Assembly: GCA_946497585.1 (NCBI GenBank)
Contig: CAMMLF010000116.1
Coordinates: forward strand, 1-5,305
Direction of reading: 5' to 3'
Length of the DNA stretch: 5,305 nt
Source: an uncultured Clostridium sp.
GTDB taxonomy: Bacteria; Bacillota; Clostridia; TANB77; CAG-508
The notes beneath the pieces are model-generated. The model was not told where the DNA came from, searched no databases, and was given only the letters and a program-made list of their open reading frames with translations. Below are positions 1 to 5,105 of the stretch, piece by piece; position 1 is the stretch's first letter; each line of letters opens with the position of its first letter. The position numbers and the translations under genes were made by a program.

Positions 1-53
1 ACTAGCGCATGTTAGAGTCAAAGTCTAATGCCTTACCGCTTGGCTACAGCCCA
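1..53 (-). tRNA. tRNA-Gln (anticodon UUG), 3' part cut off by window edge
   Basis: Read on the minus strand, the sequence starts TGGGCTG at base 53 and shows the D-arm GCCAAGCGGTAAGGC. The anticodon arm is TTAGA-CTTTGAC-TCTAA, whose loop places TTG at positions 34-36, so it decodes CAA glutamine codons. The variable loop and the 5' half of the T-stem (GCTAG) follow, and the sequence then runs off the window at about T54. The rest of the T-arm, the 3' acceptor strand and the CCA end are not visible. It lies 13 bases after the tRNA-His and has no promoter of its own in the gap, so the two are probably cut from one transcript. Confidence 0.93.
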
Positions 54-66
54 ATGTTTATATAAA

Positions 67-144
67 TGGGGTGGAATATGGGACTCGAACCCATGGTCTC
101 CAGTGCCACAAACTGGCGCGTTAACCAACTACGCTAAATCCACC
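67..144 (-). tRNA. tRNA-His (anticodon GUG), complete, CCA encoded
   Basis: On the minus strand the cloverleaf is complete: acceptor GTGGATT, D-stem GCGT/ACGC, anticodon loop TTGTGGC giving GTG at 34-36, T-arm ATGGG-TTCGAGT-CCCAT, and a 3' end ATTCCAC-C-CCA. Two identity marks of bacterial tRNA-His are present: an extra G at position -1 (base 144) facing C73 (base 70). CCA is encoded at 69-67. One oddity is a T-T opposition at acceptor pair 6-67 (bases 138 and 76); the other six acceptor pairs are Watson-Crick. It is the first gene of a two-tRNA transcript (His then Gln) behind a strong promoter. Confidence 0.97.
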
Positions 145-166
145 ATTTGCAATTACAACAATATAT

Positions 167-195
167 ATTCTACCCCATTTTTTTAATATTGTCAA
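167..195 (-). promoter_or_regulatory. Strong sigma-A promoter for tRNA-His/tRNA-Gln
   Basis: The minus strand carries a perfect -35 TTGACA (195-190), a 17-base spacer and a -10 TAGAAT (172-167). Transcription would begin near base 160, about 16 bases before the 5' end of tRNA-His. The near-consensus boxes fit a stable-RNA transcript. The promoter lies downstream of the sortase gene, so the tRNAs do not depend on sortase transcription. Confidence 0.85.
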
Positions 196-257
196 CTAAT
201 TTTGACCAATTTATTCTTAAATTTATTATTAATCATTAAATAATTGCTAAGCTATAA

Positions 258-929
258 TTATTCTACTTCTCTAGCCCATATTACTAATCTGTATCTTGAG
301 TCATCAGTACAAGTTGAAAGTGATATTTCTCTTTTTCCAGCTGTATCTCTAGTAATATAGTCTGAGTCTTCTGATGAAGTTGTGTATATGTTATATATTG
401 TGTATTCTATTCTAGTTCCTGATGTATCTGTTATATATATTTCATCACCATTTTCAAGTTCCTCATTTCTTGAGAAAAATGTTCCATTTCTGTAGTTATG
501 TCCAACTATAATTGTATTACCTACTTGATTAAGACCAGGTCCCATAAGTACACCTATAGATTGTTCTAGTGAATTTCTTGTTGCTCTTTCTAAAACAGGT
601 AAGTCCAAATCAATATCTGGAATTTCCATTCTGCCTACTACTGTAAATCCATTGTATGTTACTACTTCATTTGTCGAATTTCCAGATGAAGAATTTGAAA
701 TTCCATTGTCCATAGCTGTAAAATTAATAGGTTCACTTCCTGTAAATTCATTTCTTCTAGTTGAATTTGTTATCGTTTGATTAAATTCTTCTAATGCTGT
801 GTCTATATCTTTTTCTTGAAAATATTTTCTATATGTTTGATATCCCCAAAAGCCTAATAGAGCAAATATAACAATTACAACAATTACTAAAATTACTGTT
901 AATACTTTATTATATTTTGAATTTATCAT
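258..929 (-). CDS. Membrane-anchored sortase (class uncertain, B/D-like)
   Basis: This 223-residue protein is a sortase, a cysteine transpeptidase that cuts a C-terminal sorting signal on secreted proteins and joins them to the cell wall or to pilin subunits outside the membrane. Residues 1-7 are short and basic, and about 9-29 form a single hydrophobic membrane segment (LTVILVIVVIVIFALLGFW), giving the usual N-in anchor. A Ser/Thr/Asn-rich linker covers about 50-90. The catalytic domain runs from about 93 to the end: VGRMEIPDIDLDLPVL opens the beta-barrel, VGHN holds catalytic His144, SLSTC holds Cys207, and Arg214 in RLVIWA is the likely third active-site residue. Length is normal. The ATG has a good site, AAGGAAGG, seven bases upstream. 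The STC motif followed by few residues before the Arg does not settle the class. No LPXTG-type substrate is visible here, so the partner is elsewhere. I see no strong terminator after the stop. Confidence 0.93.
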   Translation of the reverse strand: MINSKYNKVLTVILVIVVIVIFALLGFWGYQTYRKYFQEKDIDTALEEFNQTITNSTRRNEFTGSEPINFTAMDNGISNSSSGNSTNEVVTYNGFTVVGRMEIPDIDLDLPVLERATRNSLEQSIGVLMGPGLNQVGNTIIVGHNYRNGTFFSRNEELENGDEIYITDTSGTRIEYTIYNIYTTSSEDSDYITRDTAGKREISLSTCTDDSRYRLVIWAREVE

Positions 930-945
930 ATTTCATCCTTCCTTT

Positions 946-995
946 ACTAGACTAATCACTATTAATTATAACACATTTTTTGTAATTAATCTAGT
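946..995. repeat. Imperfect inverted repeat around the sortase -10 box
   Basis: The left arm ACTAGACTAAT (946-956) and right arm ATTAATCTAGT (985-995) are inverted copies with 10 of 11 bases matching, separated by 28 bases. The centre falls at the upstream edge of the -10 hexamer and the right arm covers the weak -35. This placement would suit a regulator site, but the arms are AT-rich and could be chance. Confidence 0.4.
965..993 (-). promoter_or_regulatory. Probable extended -10 promoter of the sortase gene
   Basis: The minus strand reads TGT-TATAAT (973-965), an extended -10 with a perfect hexamer. The base group 17 bases further upstream (TAGATT, 993-988) is a poor -35, as is often tolerated with an extended -10. 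Transcription would start near 958, leaving a leader of about 28 bases that includes the ribosome site. An imperfect inverted repeat (946-956 and 985-995) is centred on this -10. Confidence 0.6.
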
Positions 996-1059
996 CTTTT
1001 CTTAAGTTTTATGTAATAATTTTACAATAATTTTTACTATTCACAGCTAATTGTTTTTT

Positions 1060-1216
1060 AAAGCTACAATATATATTCCAGAGCTTTTAGCGAGCGGAGC
1101 TGACTGAGGCTCAATAAACTAGTGTCTTTATCTTAGAAGCGCAGTCGGAGCGTGCGAGAGTTTTCGCGAATAGCGAAACCTCGAAGTAAATGCGGTGGAA
1201 TGTATATTGTAGCTTT
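1060..1216. repeat. MITE-like palindromic intergenic element with 21-base terminal inverted repeats
   Basis: The two ends, 1060-1080 (begins AAAGCTACAATA) and 1196-1216 (ends TATTGTAGCTTT), are inverted copies matching at 20 of 21 bases. The single difference (T1074 against G1202) would be a G-U pair in plus-strand RNA, so that transcript keeps a full stem. The 115-base interior is about 50% GC, clearly above the surrounding DNA, and holds a second hairpin, GAGTTTTCGC-GAATA-GCGAAACCTC (1158-1182, 9 of 10 pairs), plus a weaker pairing of GACTG (1102-1106) with CAGTC (1142-1146). CGGAGC occurs twice inside (1095-1100, 1146-1151). There is no open frame of note and no clear target-site duplication. 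It sits between the end of the HIT gene and the sortase promoter. Known families with this build are MITEs and intergenic palindromic repeats; a structured RNA is an alternative. Together with the sortase promoter this accounts for the 316-base gap 930-1245. Confidence 0.75.
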
Positions 1217-1245
1217 TGTAAAAGAACTAGATGTGAATTGTAACT

Positions 1246-1584
1246 CTATCTAGTAGGCAATTTTTCTCCGCCCATTACATGAAAATGTAAATGTTTTACA
1301 GCTTGACCACCATCTTCTCCTACATTTGATGTTACTCTAAATCCAGTTTTATCTATTCCAAGAATTTCTGCCACTTTGTTTATTGTTTCAAATATATGAA
1401 ATAATAATTCTTTGTGATCTTCTTTTAAGTTCTGCAAGCTTTGTATATGAACTTTTGGTATTACTAGTACATGAACTTTAGCAATTGGATTTATATCATA
1501 AAATGCTAAAACTTCATCGTCTTCATAAACTTTTTTTGAAGGAATTTCACCTTTAATTATTTTACAAAATACACAATCTTCCAT
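1246..1584 (-). CDS. HIT (histidine triad) family nucleotide hydrolase, HinT-like
   Basis: The protein belongs to the histidine triad family, cytoplasmic dimers that hydrolyse nucleoside phosphoramidates or similar adenylated compounds, including mis-released aminoacyl-adenylates. With the start chosen here it has 112 residues, close to the family norm. It opens MEDCVFCKIIKGEIPS with a Cys-x2-Cys pair (4, 7) that in many bacterial members binds zinc together with histidines. VLVIPKVHI ends at about 47, and the signature HLHFHVMGG spans 98-106, with the middle His100 expected to be the nucleophile. An ATG five codons upstream (base 1599) is also in frame, giving 117 residues, but its GGAG lies 12 bases away. 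The ATG at 1584 has GGAG nine bases away and gives the usual family N-terminus. It follows the synthetase stop closely (24 bases, or 9 with the longer start), with no promoter between, so co-transcription is likely. Confidence 0.94.
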   Translation of the reverse strand: MEDCVFCKIIKGEIPSKKVYEDDEVLAFYDINPIAKVHVLVIPKVHIQSLQNLKEDHKELLFHIFETINKVAEILGIDKTGFRVTSNVGEDGGQAVKHLHFHVMGGEKLPTR

Positions 1585-1593
1585 TATTTTATT

Positions 1594-1597
1594 CTCC
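1594..1597 (-). promoter_or_regulatory. Ribosome binding site deciding the HIT gene start
   Basis: GGAG on the minus strand at 1597-1594 lies nine bases before the ATG at 1584-1582. It overlaps the alternative upstream ATG at 1599-1597. A second GGAG (1615-1612), inside the last codons of the synthetase gene, is 12 bases before that upstream ATG. Both starts are usable; spacing favours the inner one. Confidence 0.55.
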
Positions 1598-1608
1598 ATT
1601 TCTTAAAT

Positions 1609-3360
1609 TTACTCCAATATAGCCTTAATCCTTCTCACTCCCTGCGAACTAGCTTCTTCTTTAACAATTTTGAAATGTCCAAGCTCTCCTGTATGCTTTA
1701 CGTGAGGTCCTCCACATAATTCTTTTGAAACATTTCCTATTGTATAAACAGTAACTTCATCAGGATATTTTTCTATAAACATACATTCAGCTCCTGATTT
1801 TAAAGCCTCTTCCTTTTTCATTGTTTCTACTGTAACAGGTAAATCCTCTTTAATCCATTCATTCACCAAGTCTTCAGTAGCTTGTTTTTCTTCTGGTGTA
1901 AGTTTGTGGTCACAGTTAAAGTCGAATCTCATTCTTTCAGTTGTAATATTTGAGCCTCTTTGATGTGAATTTGGTCCAATAACTTTTTTAAGTGCTGCAT
2001 TTAAAAGGTGTGTTGCTGTGTGATAAGCTATTGTTTTTTCATTTTGCTCTGCTAAGCCCCCTTTAAACTTTTGGTCACTACCCATTCTTGATTTTTCTTG
2101 ATGCTCTTTAAACAATTTGTCCACTTCACTTAAATCAACTTCAAATCCATTTTCTGTTGCCAAATCTTTTGTAACTTCTGGTGGAAATCCATATGTTTCA
2201 TATAAGTTAAATATTGTCTTTCCATCAATTTTATTTATTCCTTGATTTTTAAGTCTATTAATAACTTTATTAAATTCTCTCTCTCCATTATTTAAAGTTT
2301 TCATAAACTTATCTTTTTCAGCCACAATTACATCTTTAATTTCTTTCTTGTGGTCTTGTAACTCTGGATACATTTCTTTTAATGTTTCAATATTTAATTC
2401 AATCAAGTTTGGTAATTCATTTAAGTCAATTTGTAATTTATTTAAATGTCTTGTCATTCTACGAATTAGTCTTCTTAGAATATATCCTCTATCTAAATTT
2501 GAAGGTCTTCCACCATCGCAAATAATCATCATACTTGCACGCAAGTGTTCTGCTACAATTCTTCTACTAGCTATATCATCGTTTTTTGCTAAGCTTTGTA
2601 GTTTTTCCATTACTGGGCTAAATATTTCAGTATCAAATGGTGTTTGCTTTCCTTGTAATAGCATTGCCATTCTTTCTAAGCCAAGTCCTGTATCAACATT
2701 TCTTTGCTCTAATTTAGTATATTTTCCATCCTTTTTATAGTATTCCATGAAAACATTATTCCATATTTCCACATATTTTCCACAATCACAAGATGGTTGG
2801 CAATCTGGAGAACACTTTGGCTTTCCAGTATCATAAAACATTTCTGTATCAGGTCCACAAGGTCCTTCTTCACCTGCTATCCACCAGTTATCATCTTTTC
2901 CATAATAATATATTCTATCTTTTGGAATACCTGCTTTTTTCCAACAAGAAGCAGTAAGCTCATCTCTTGGGCAATCTTCATCTCCTGCAAAGCATGTAAC
3001 AGAAATTTTTTCAGAAGGAATTCCTAATTCTTTTGTTAAAAATTCATAGCTCATTTGAATTGATTCTTCTTTAAAATAATCTCCTAATGACCAATTGCCA
3101 AGCATTTCAAAATATGTTAAATGCCTATTATCTCCAACTTCATCAATATCATTAGTTCGTAAACATTTTTGATAGTCTGTTAATCTTTTTCCTTCTGGAT
3201 GTTTCTCACCTAAAAGATAAGGTACTAATGGTTGCATACCAGCAGTTGTAAATAATACTGATGGGTCGTTTTCTGGTATTAATGGACTACTTGGAATAAC
3301 CTTATGTCCGTGGTTTTCAAAAAATTTCAAATATTTATTTCTAATATCTATTGCTTTCAT
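1609..3360 (-). CDS. alaS: Compact alanyl-tRNA synthetase with editing domain but no C-Ala domain
   Basis: This enzyme charges tRNA-Ala with alanine using ATP in the cytoplasm. At 583 residues it is about 300 shorter than usual bacterial AlaRS (about 870-880). The class II core is intact: LFTTAGMQPLVPYLLG at 37-51, motif 2 from Arg68 through FEMLGNWSLGDYF (84-96), and motif 3 GLGLERM (225-231). A cysteine cluster, Cys183/187/191/193, sits in the GPCGPDTEMFYDTG region. The tRNA-recognition helices (RIVAEHLRASM to RRLIRRMTRHL) cover about 267-306. After KFKGGL at 431-436 the protein passes almost at once into the editing (SAD) domain, with HTATH (His447, His451) and CGGPH (Cys549, His553), the four zinc ligands needed to clear Ser/Gly-tRNA-Ala. 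It ends at GVRRIKAILE, so most of the beta-barrel and the whole DHHA1/C-Ala region are absent. The coding frame is unbroken, and the architecture is that of the short AlaRS I associate with CPR bacteria. AAAGGA precedes the ATG by about ten bases. No T-box is visible upstream. Confidence 0.96.
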   Translation of the reverse strand: MKAIDIRNKYLKFFENHGHKVIPSSPLIPENDPSVLFTTAGMQPLVPYLLGEKHPEGKRLTDYQKCLRTNDIDEVGDNRHLTYFEMLGNWSLGDYFKEESIQMSYEFLTKELGIPSEKISVTCFAGDEDCPRDELTASCWKKAGIPKDRIYYYGKDDNWWIAGEEGPCGPDTEMFYDTGKPKCSPDCQPSCDCGKYVEIWNNVFMEYYKKDGKYTKLEQRNVDTGLGLERMAMLLQGKQTPFDTEIFSPVMEKLQSLAKNDDIASRRIVAEHLRASMMIICDGGRPSNLDRGYILRRLIRRMTRHLNKLQIDLNELPNLIELNIETLKEMYPELQDHKKEIKDVIVAEKDKFMKTLNNGEREFNKVINRLKNQGINKIDGKTIFNLYETYGFPPEVTKDLATENGFEVDLSEVDKLFKEHQEKSRMGSDQKFKGGLAEQNEKTIAYHTATHLLNAALKKVIGPNSHQRGSNITTERMRFDFNCDHKLTPEEKQATEDLVNEWIKEDLPVTVETMKKEEALKSGAECMFIEKYPDEVTVYTIGNVSKELCGGPHVKHTGELGHFKIVKEEASSQGVRRIKAILE

Positions 3361-3392
3361 TTTATGTTTGTCCTTTCTTGAACTTGGATTAT

Positions 3393-3413
3393 GCTAAGCT
3401 AATTTTGCTTAAC
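3393..3413 (-). other. Hairpin in the alaS leader
   Basis: In the minus-strand transcript GTTAAGC-AAAATTA-GCTTAGC forms a seven-pair stem (one G-U) with a seven-base loop, about 32 bases before the alaS start codon. It has no T run after it, so it is not a terminator. It may stabilise the message or affect initiation. It has no T-box conserved sequence. Confidence 0.45.
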
Positions 3414-3415
3414 TA

Positions 3416-3424
3416 ATTATACCA
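3416..3424 (-). promoter_or_regulatory. Possible second alaS promoter (extended -10)
   Basis: TGG-TATAAT on the minus strand is a perfect -10 with the TGn extension, but no recognisable -35 occurs 16-18 bases upstream. A transcript from here would start near 3409, inside the leader hairpin, and leave about 49 bases before the ATG. It would be a downstream alternative to the promoter at 3464-3491. Confidence 0.4.
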
Positions 3425-3463
3425 ATTTTTAAATAACTATATTTTCTCATTTTTAACACTTAT

Positions 3464-3491
3464 ATTTTAGCATTTTATTACATTTTGTCAA
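3464..3491 (-). promoter_or_regulatory. Main promoter of the alaS-hit pair
   Basis: The minus strand has a perfect -35 TTGACA (3491-3486), a 16-base spacer ending in TGC, and -10 TAAAAT (3469-3464), thus an extended -10. Transcription would start near 3457 and give a leader of about 97 bases. The promoter lies after the mtaB stop, so alaS and the HIT gene form their own unit, although readthrough from mtaB cannot be excluded because no terminator is seen in the gap. Confidence 0.75.
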
Positions 3492-3571
3492 TTGTTTTGT
3501 TGCAATTCATAGCTTAAATTCTATCTAAGTGTTACAATATATATTATTTTTACTGTACTGTAATATTTAAA

Positions 3572-5002
3572 TTAATCCACAATTTTTCCTATTAATTCAA
3601 TTTCTTTTTTGTCGTTTTTTAAAATTTGAACATTTAAAATTTTATCTATAATTTTTTCTTTGGCTTTTTCTAAATCATTTGACTCAATATTGTTGTTTTC
3701 AAATATTCCTGAGCCTTTTACATTTACCATAATATAATTTGCAGTATGCCCTTTAAAATATCCATTTTTGCATTCTTCAAATAGGACTTTAACAGTTTTT
3801 CCAATATAACTTTCATTATATTTATTTTGATTTTCATTTGAAAGTTCTATAAGTCTTTTACTTCTCTCCTCTTTTATTTTTCCATCAACTTGATTTTTCA
3901 TTTTTATAGCAACTGTTCCTTTTTTTGGAGAATACTTGAAAATGTGCATTTTGTAGAATTTTATTTTTTTAAGAAACTCATAAGTTTTTTCAAAATCTTC
4001 ATCTGTTTCGTATGGAAATCCTACAATAATATCTGTTGTAAGAGCCACCTCAGGATAGACCTTTCTAAGCAAATTCGCCGAATTTTCAAACTCTTCGGTT
4101 GTATATCTTCTATTCATATCTTTTAAAGTTTTATCACATCCACTTTGAAGTGATAAGTGAAAATGTGGACAAATCTTTTTTAATTTGCTTAGTCTTGCTA
4201 CAAAATCTTTTGTAATAAGTTTTGGTTCAAGTGAGCCCAATCTTATTCGTTCTATGCCTTTGACTTTGTTTATTTGTTCTAGTAATTCAATTAATCTAAA
4301 ACCACCTGTATGCAAATCATCTTTTGGGTCAAATGGTTTAAAATCTTGGTTATATCCAAAAGTCTCTCTATACTTTTCTGCATCTTCTCTACTAAAATCT
4401 TTTCCAAAAGAGGCTAAATGTATACCTGTAATTACAACTTCTTTAATGCCTTTTTGTGAAATTTTGACTACTTCTCTCAAAATGCTTTCAGGATTTCTAC
4501 TTCTTACCTTTCCTCTAGCATAAGGAATTATGCAATATGAGCAAAATCTATCACAGCCATCTTGCACTTTTACAACTGCCCTATTAAGCTCTGTGTAAGT
4601 TGTTGTACCGAAGTCTAGGTAGTTATTTTGATGCATTACATCACTTACTTGGACTAAACCCTGTTTCTCGTTTAAAAATTCTTCCACAATTTTAACTATA
4701 TTAGTCTTTTCATTTACGCCAATTACAATATCCACTTCTGGCATTTTTTCAATCTCTTCTTTAGCTGTTTGTGCATAACAACCACACACGACAATAATAG
4801 CCTTTGGATTTAACTCCTTGGCTCTTCTTATCATCTGTCTTGATTTTCTCTCAGCAATATTAGTTACGGCACATGTGTTTATGACATATATATCAGCGCT
4901 ACTCTCGCTCAAATCATATCCATATGTCATAAACTGCTGTTCCATAGCTTCTGTTTCGTATGTATTTACTTTGCACCCCAATGTATAAAATTTAACTTTC
5001 AT
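3572..5002 (-). CDS. mtaB: tRNA t6A37 C2-methylthiotransferase MtaB (radical SAM)
   Basis: MtaB adds a methylthio group to t6A at position 37 of ANN-decoding tRNAs, giving ms2t6A and steadying codon-anticodon pairing. The 476-residue protein shows all three family domains. The N-terminal UPF0004 domain (about 2-105) has Cys10 in TLGCKVNTYETEAM, Cys44 in INTCAVT and Cys75 in GCYAQ, which bind the auxiliary 4Fe-4S cluster. The radical SAM core starts near 140 with CDRFCSYC (Cys150, 154, 157), the SAM-cluster ligands, followed by IIPYARG. A C-terminal TRAM RNA-binding domain lies at about 397-475. The motif TLGCKVN-YETEAM separates MtaB from MiaB and RimO. A charged, aromatic stretch at about 203-232 between HLASFGKD and GGFRLIELL looks like an insertion relative to typical members. 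The start is fixed by the family N-terminus, yet there is no Shine-Dalgarno site and the promoter nearly abuts it. All catalytic cysteines are present, so I expect an active enzyme. Confidence 0.95.
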   Translation of the reverse strand: MKVKFYTLGCKVNTYETEAMEQQFMTYGYDLSESSADIYVINTCAVTNIAERKSRQMIRRAKELNPKAIIVVCGCYAQTAKEEIEKMPEVDIVIGVNEKTNIVKIVEEFLNEKQGLVQVSDVMHQNNYLDFGTTTYTELNRAVVKVQDGCDRFCSYCIIPYARGKVRSRNPESILREVVKISQKGIKEVVITGIHLASFGKDFSREDAEKYRETFGYNQDFKPFDPKDDLHTGGFRLIELLEQINKVKGIERIRLGSLEPKLITKDFVARLSKLKKICPHFHLSLQSGCDKTLKDMNRRYTTEEFENSANLLRKVYPEVALTTDIIVGFPYETDEDFEKTYEFLKKIKFYKMHIFKYSPKKGTVAIKMKNQVDGKIKEERSKRLIELSNENQNKYNESYIGKTVKVLFEECKNGYFKGHTANYIMVNVKGSGIFENNNIESNDLEKAKEKIIDKILNVQILKNDKKEIELIGKIVD

Positions 5003-5011
5003 AATGGCTAT

Positions 5012-5040
5012 ATTATACCATTTTTATGTTAATTAGGCAA
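5012..5040 (-). promoter_or_regulatory. mtaB promoter abutting the start codon (leaderless message)
   Basis: The minus strand reads TTGCCT (5040-5035; 4 of 6 to consensus), a 17-base spacer ending in TGG, and a perfect TATAAT (5017-5012). Only nine bases separate the -10 from the ATG, so transcription should begin around 5005, about three bases before the start codon. No Shine-Dalgarno sequence occurs in TATAGCCATT before the ATG, which agrees with leaderless initiation. Confidence 0.7.
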
Positions 5041-5094
5041 GAGGATTTTTAAGTGTTTATTACTCTTCTTTAGATAACACCAATATATCCTCTT
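5039..5094. repeat. Nested inverted repeat between the partial upstream gene and mtaB
   Basis: The outer arms AAGAGGAT (5039-5046) and ATCCTCTT (5087-5094) pair perfectly over eight bases. The inner arms GTGTTTAT (5053-5060) and ATAACAC (5074-5080) pair over seven with one bulged base. In the minus-strand transcript no T run follows, so it is not a classic intrinsic terminator. The left outer arm overlaps the last two bases of the mtaB -35, so it may be a 3' stabilising structure or an operator. Confidence 0.5.
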
Positions 5095-5105
5095 AGTAAT
5101 AATTA

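Noticed and set aside
196..257. Intrinsic terminator after the sortase gene
   Set aside because: The stretch is AT-rich with only weak short inverted repeats and no GC-containing stem followed by a T run.
1060..1216. CRISPR array or complete insertion sequence
   Set aside because: There is a single pair of inverted ends, no regularly spaced direct repeats, and no transposase frame.
1609..1620. Premature stop or frameshift explaining the short AlaRS
   Set aside because: The protein ends at a natural family end (GVRRIKAILE) and the next gene begins within a few bases, leaving no room for a broken C-Ala remnant.
2348..2740. Plus-strand open frame of 130 codons opposite alaS, and another at 2797-3027
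   Set aside because: Both lie wholly inside the well-supported alaS gene. Their translations are Ser/Phe/Ile/Cys-rich, as expected for the antisense of an AT-rich gene, with no motif.
3550..3563. Near-palindrome TTACTGTACTGTAA after mtaB as a terminator
   Set aside because: The stem would be only four pairs flanking mismatches and the following run is A-rich, not T-rich, in the transcript.
3361..3571. T-box riboswitch ahead of alaS
   Set aside because: The conserved T-box sequence (AGGGTGGAACCGCG-like) and an antiterminator/terminator pair are absent on the minus strand; only a small hairpin is present.
3890..4523. Plus-strand open frames at 3890-4126 and 4185-4523 opposite mtaB
   Set aside because: They are antisense shadows of conserved MtaB domains and show no recognisable protein features.
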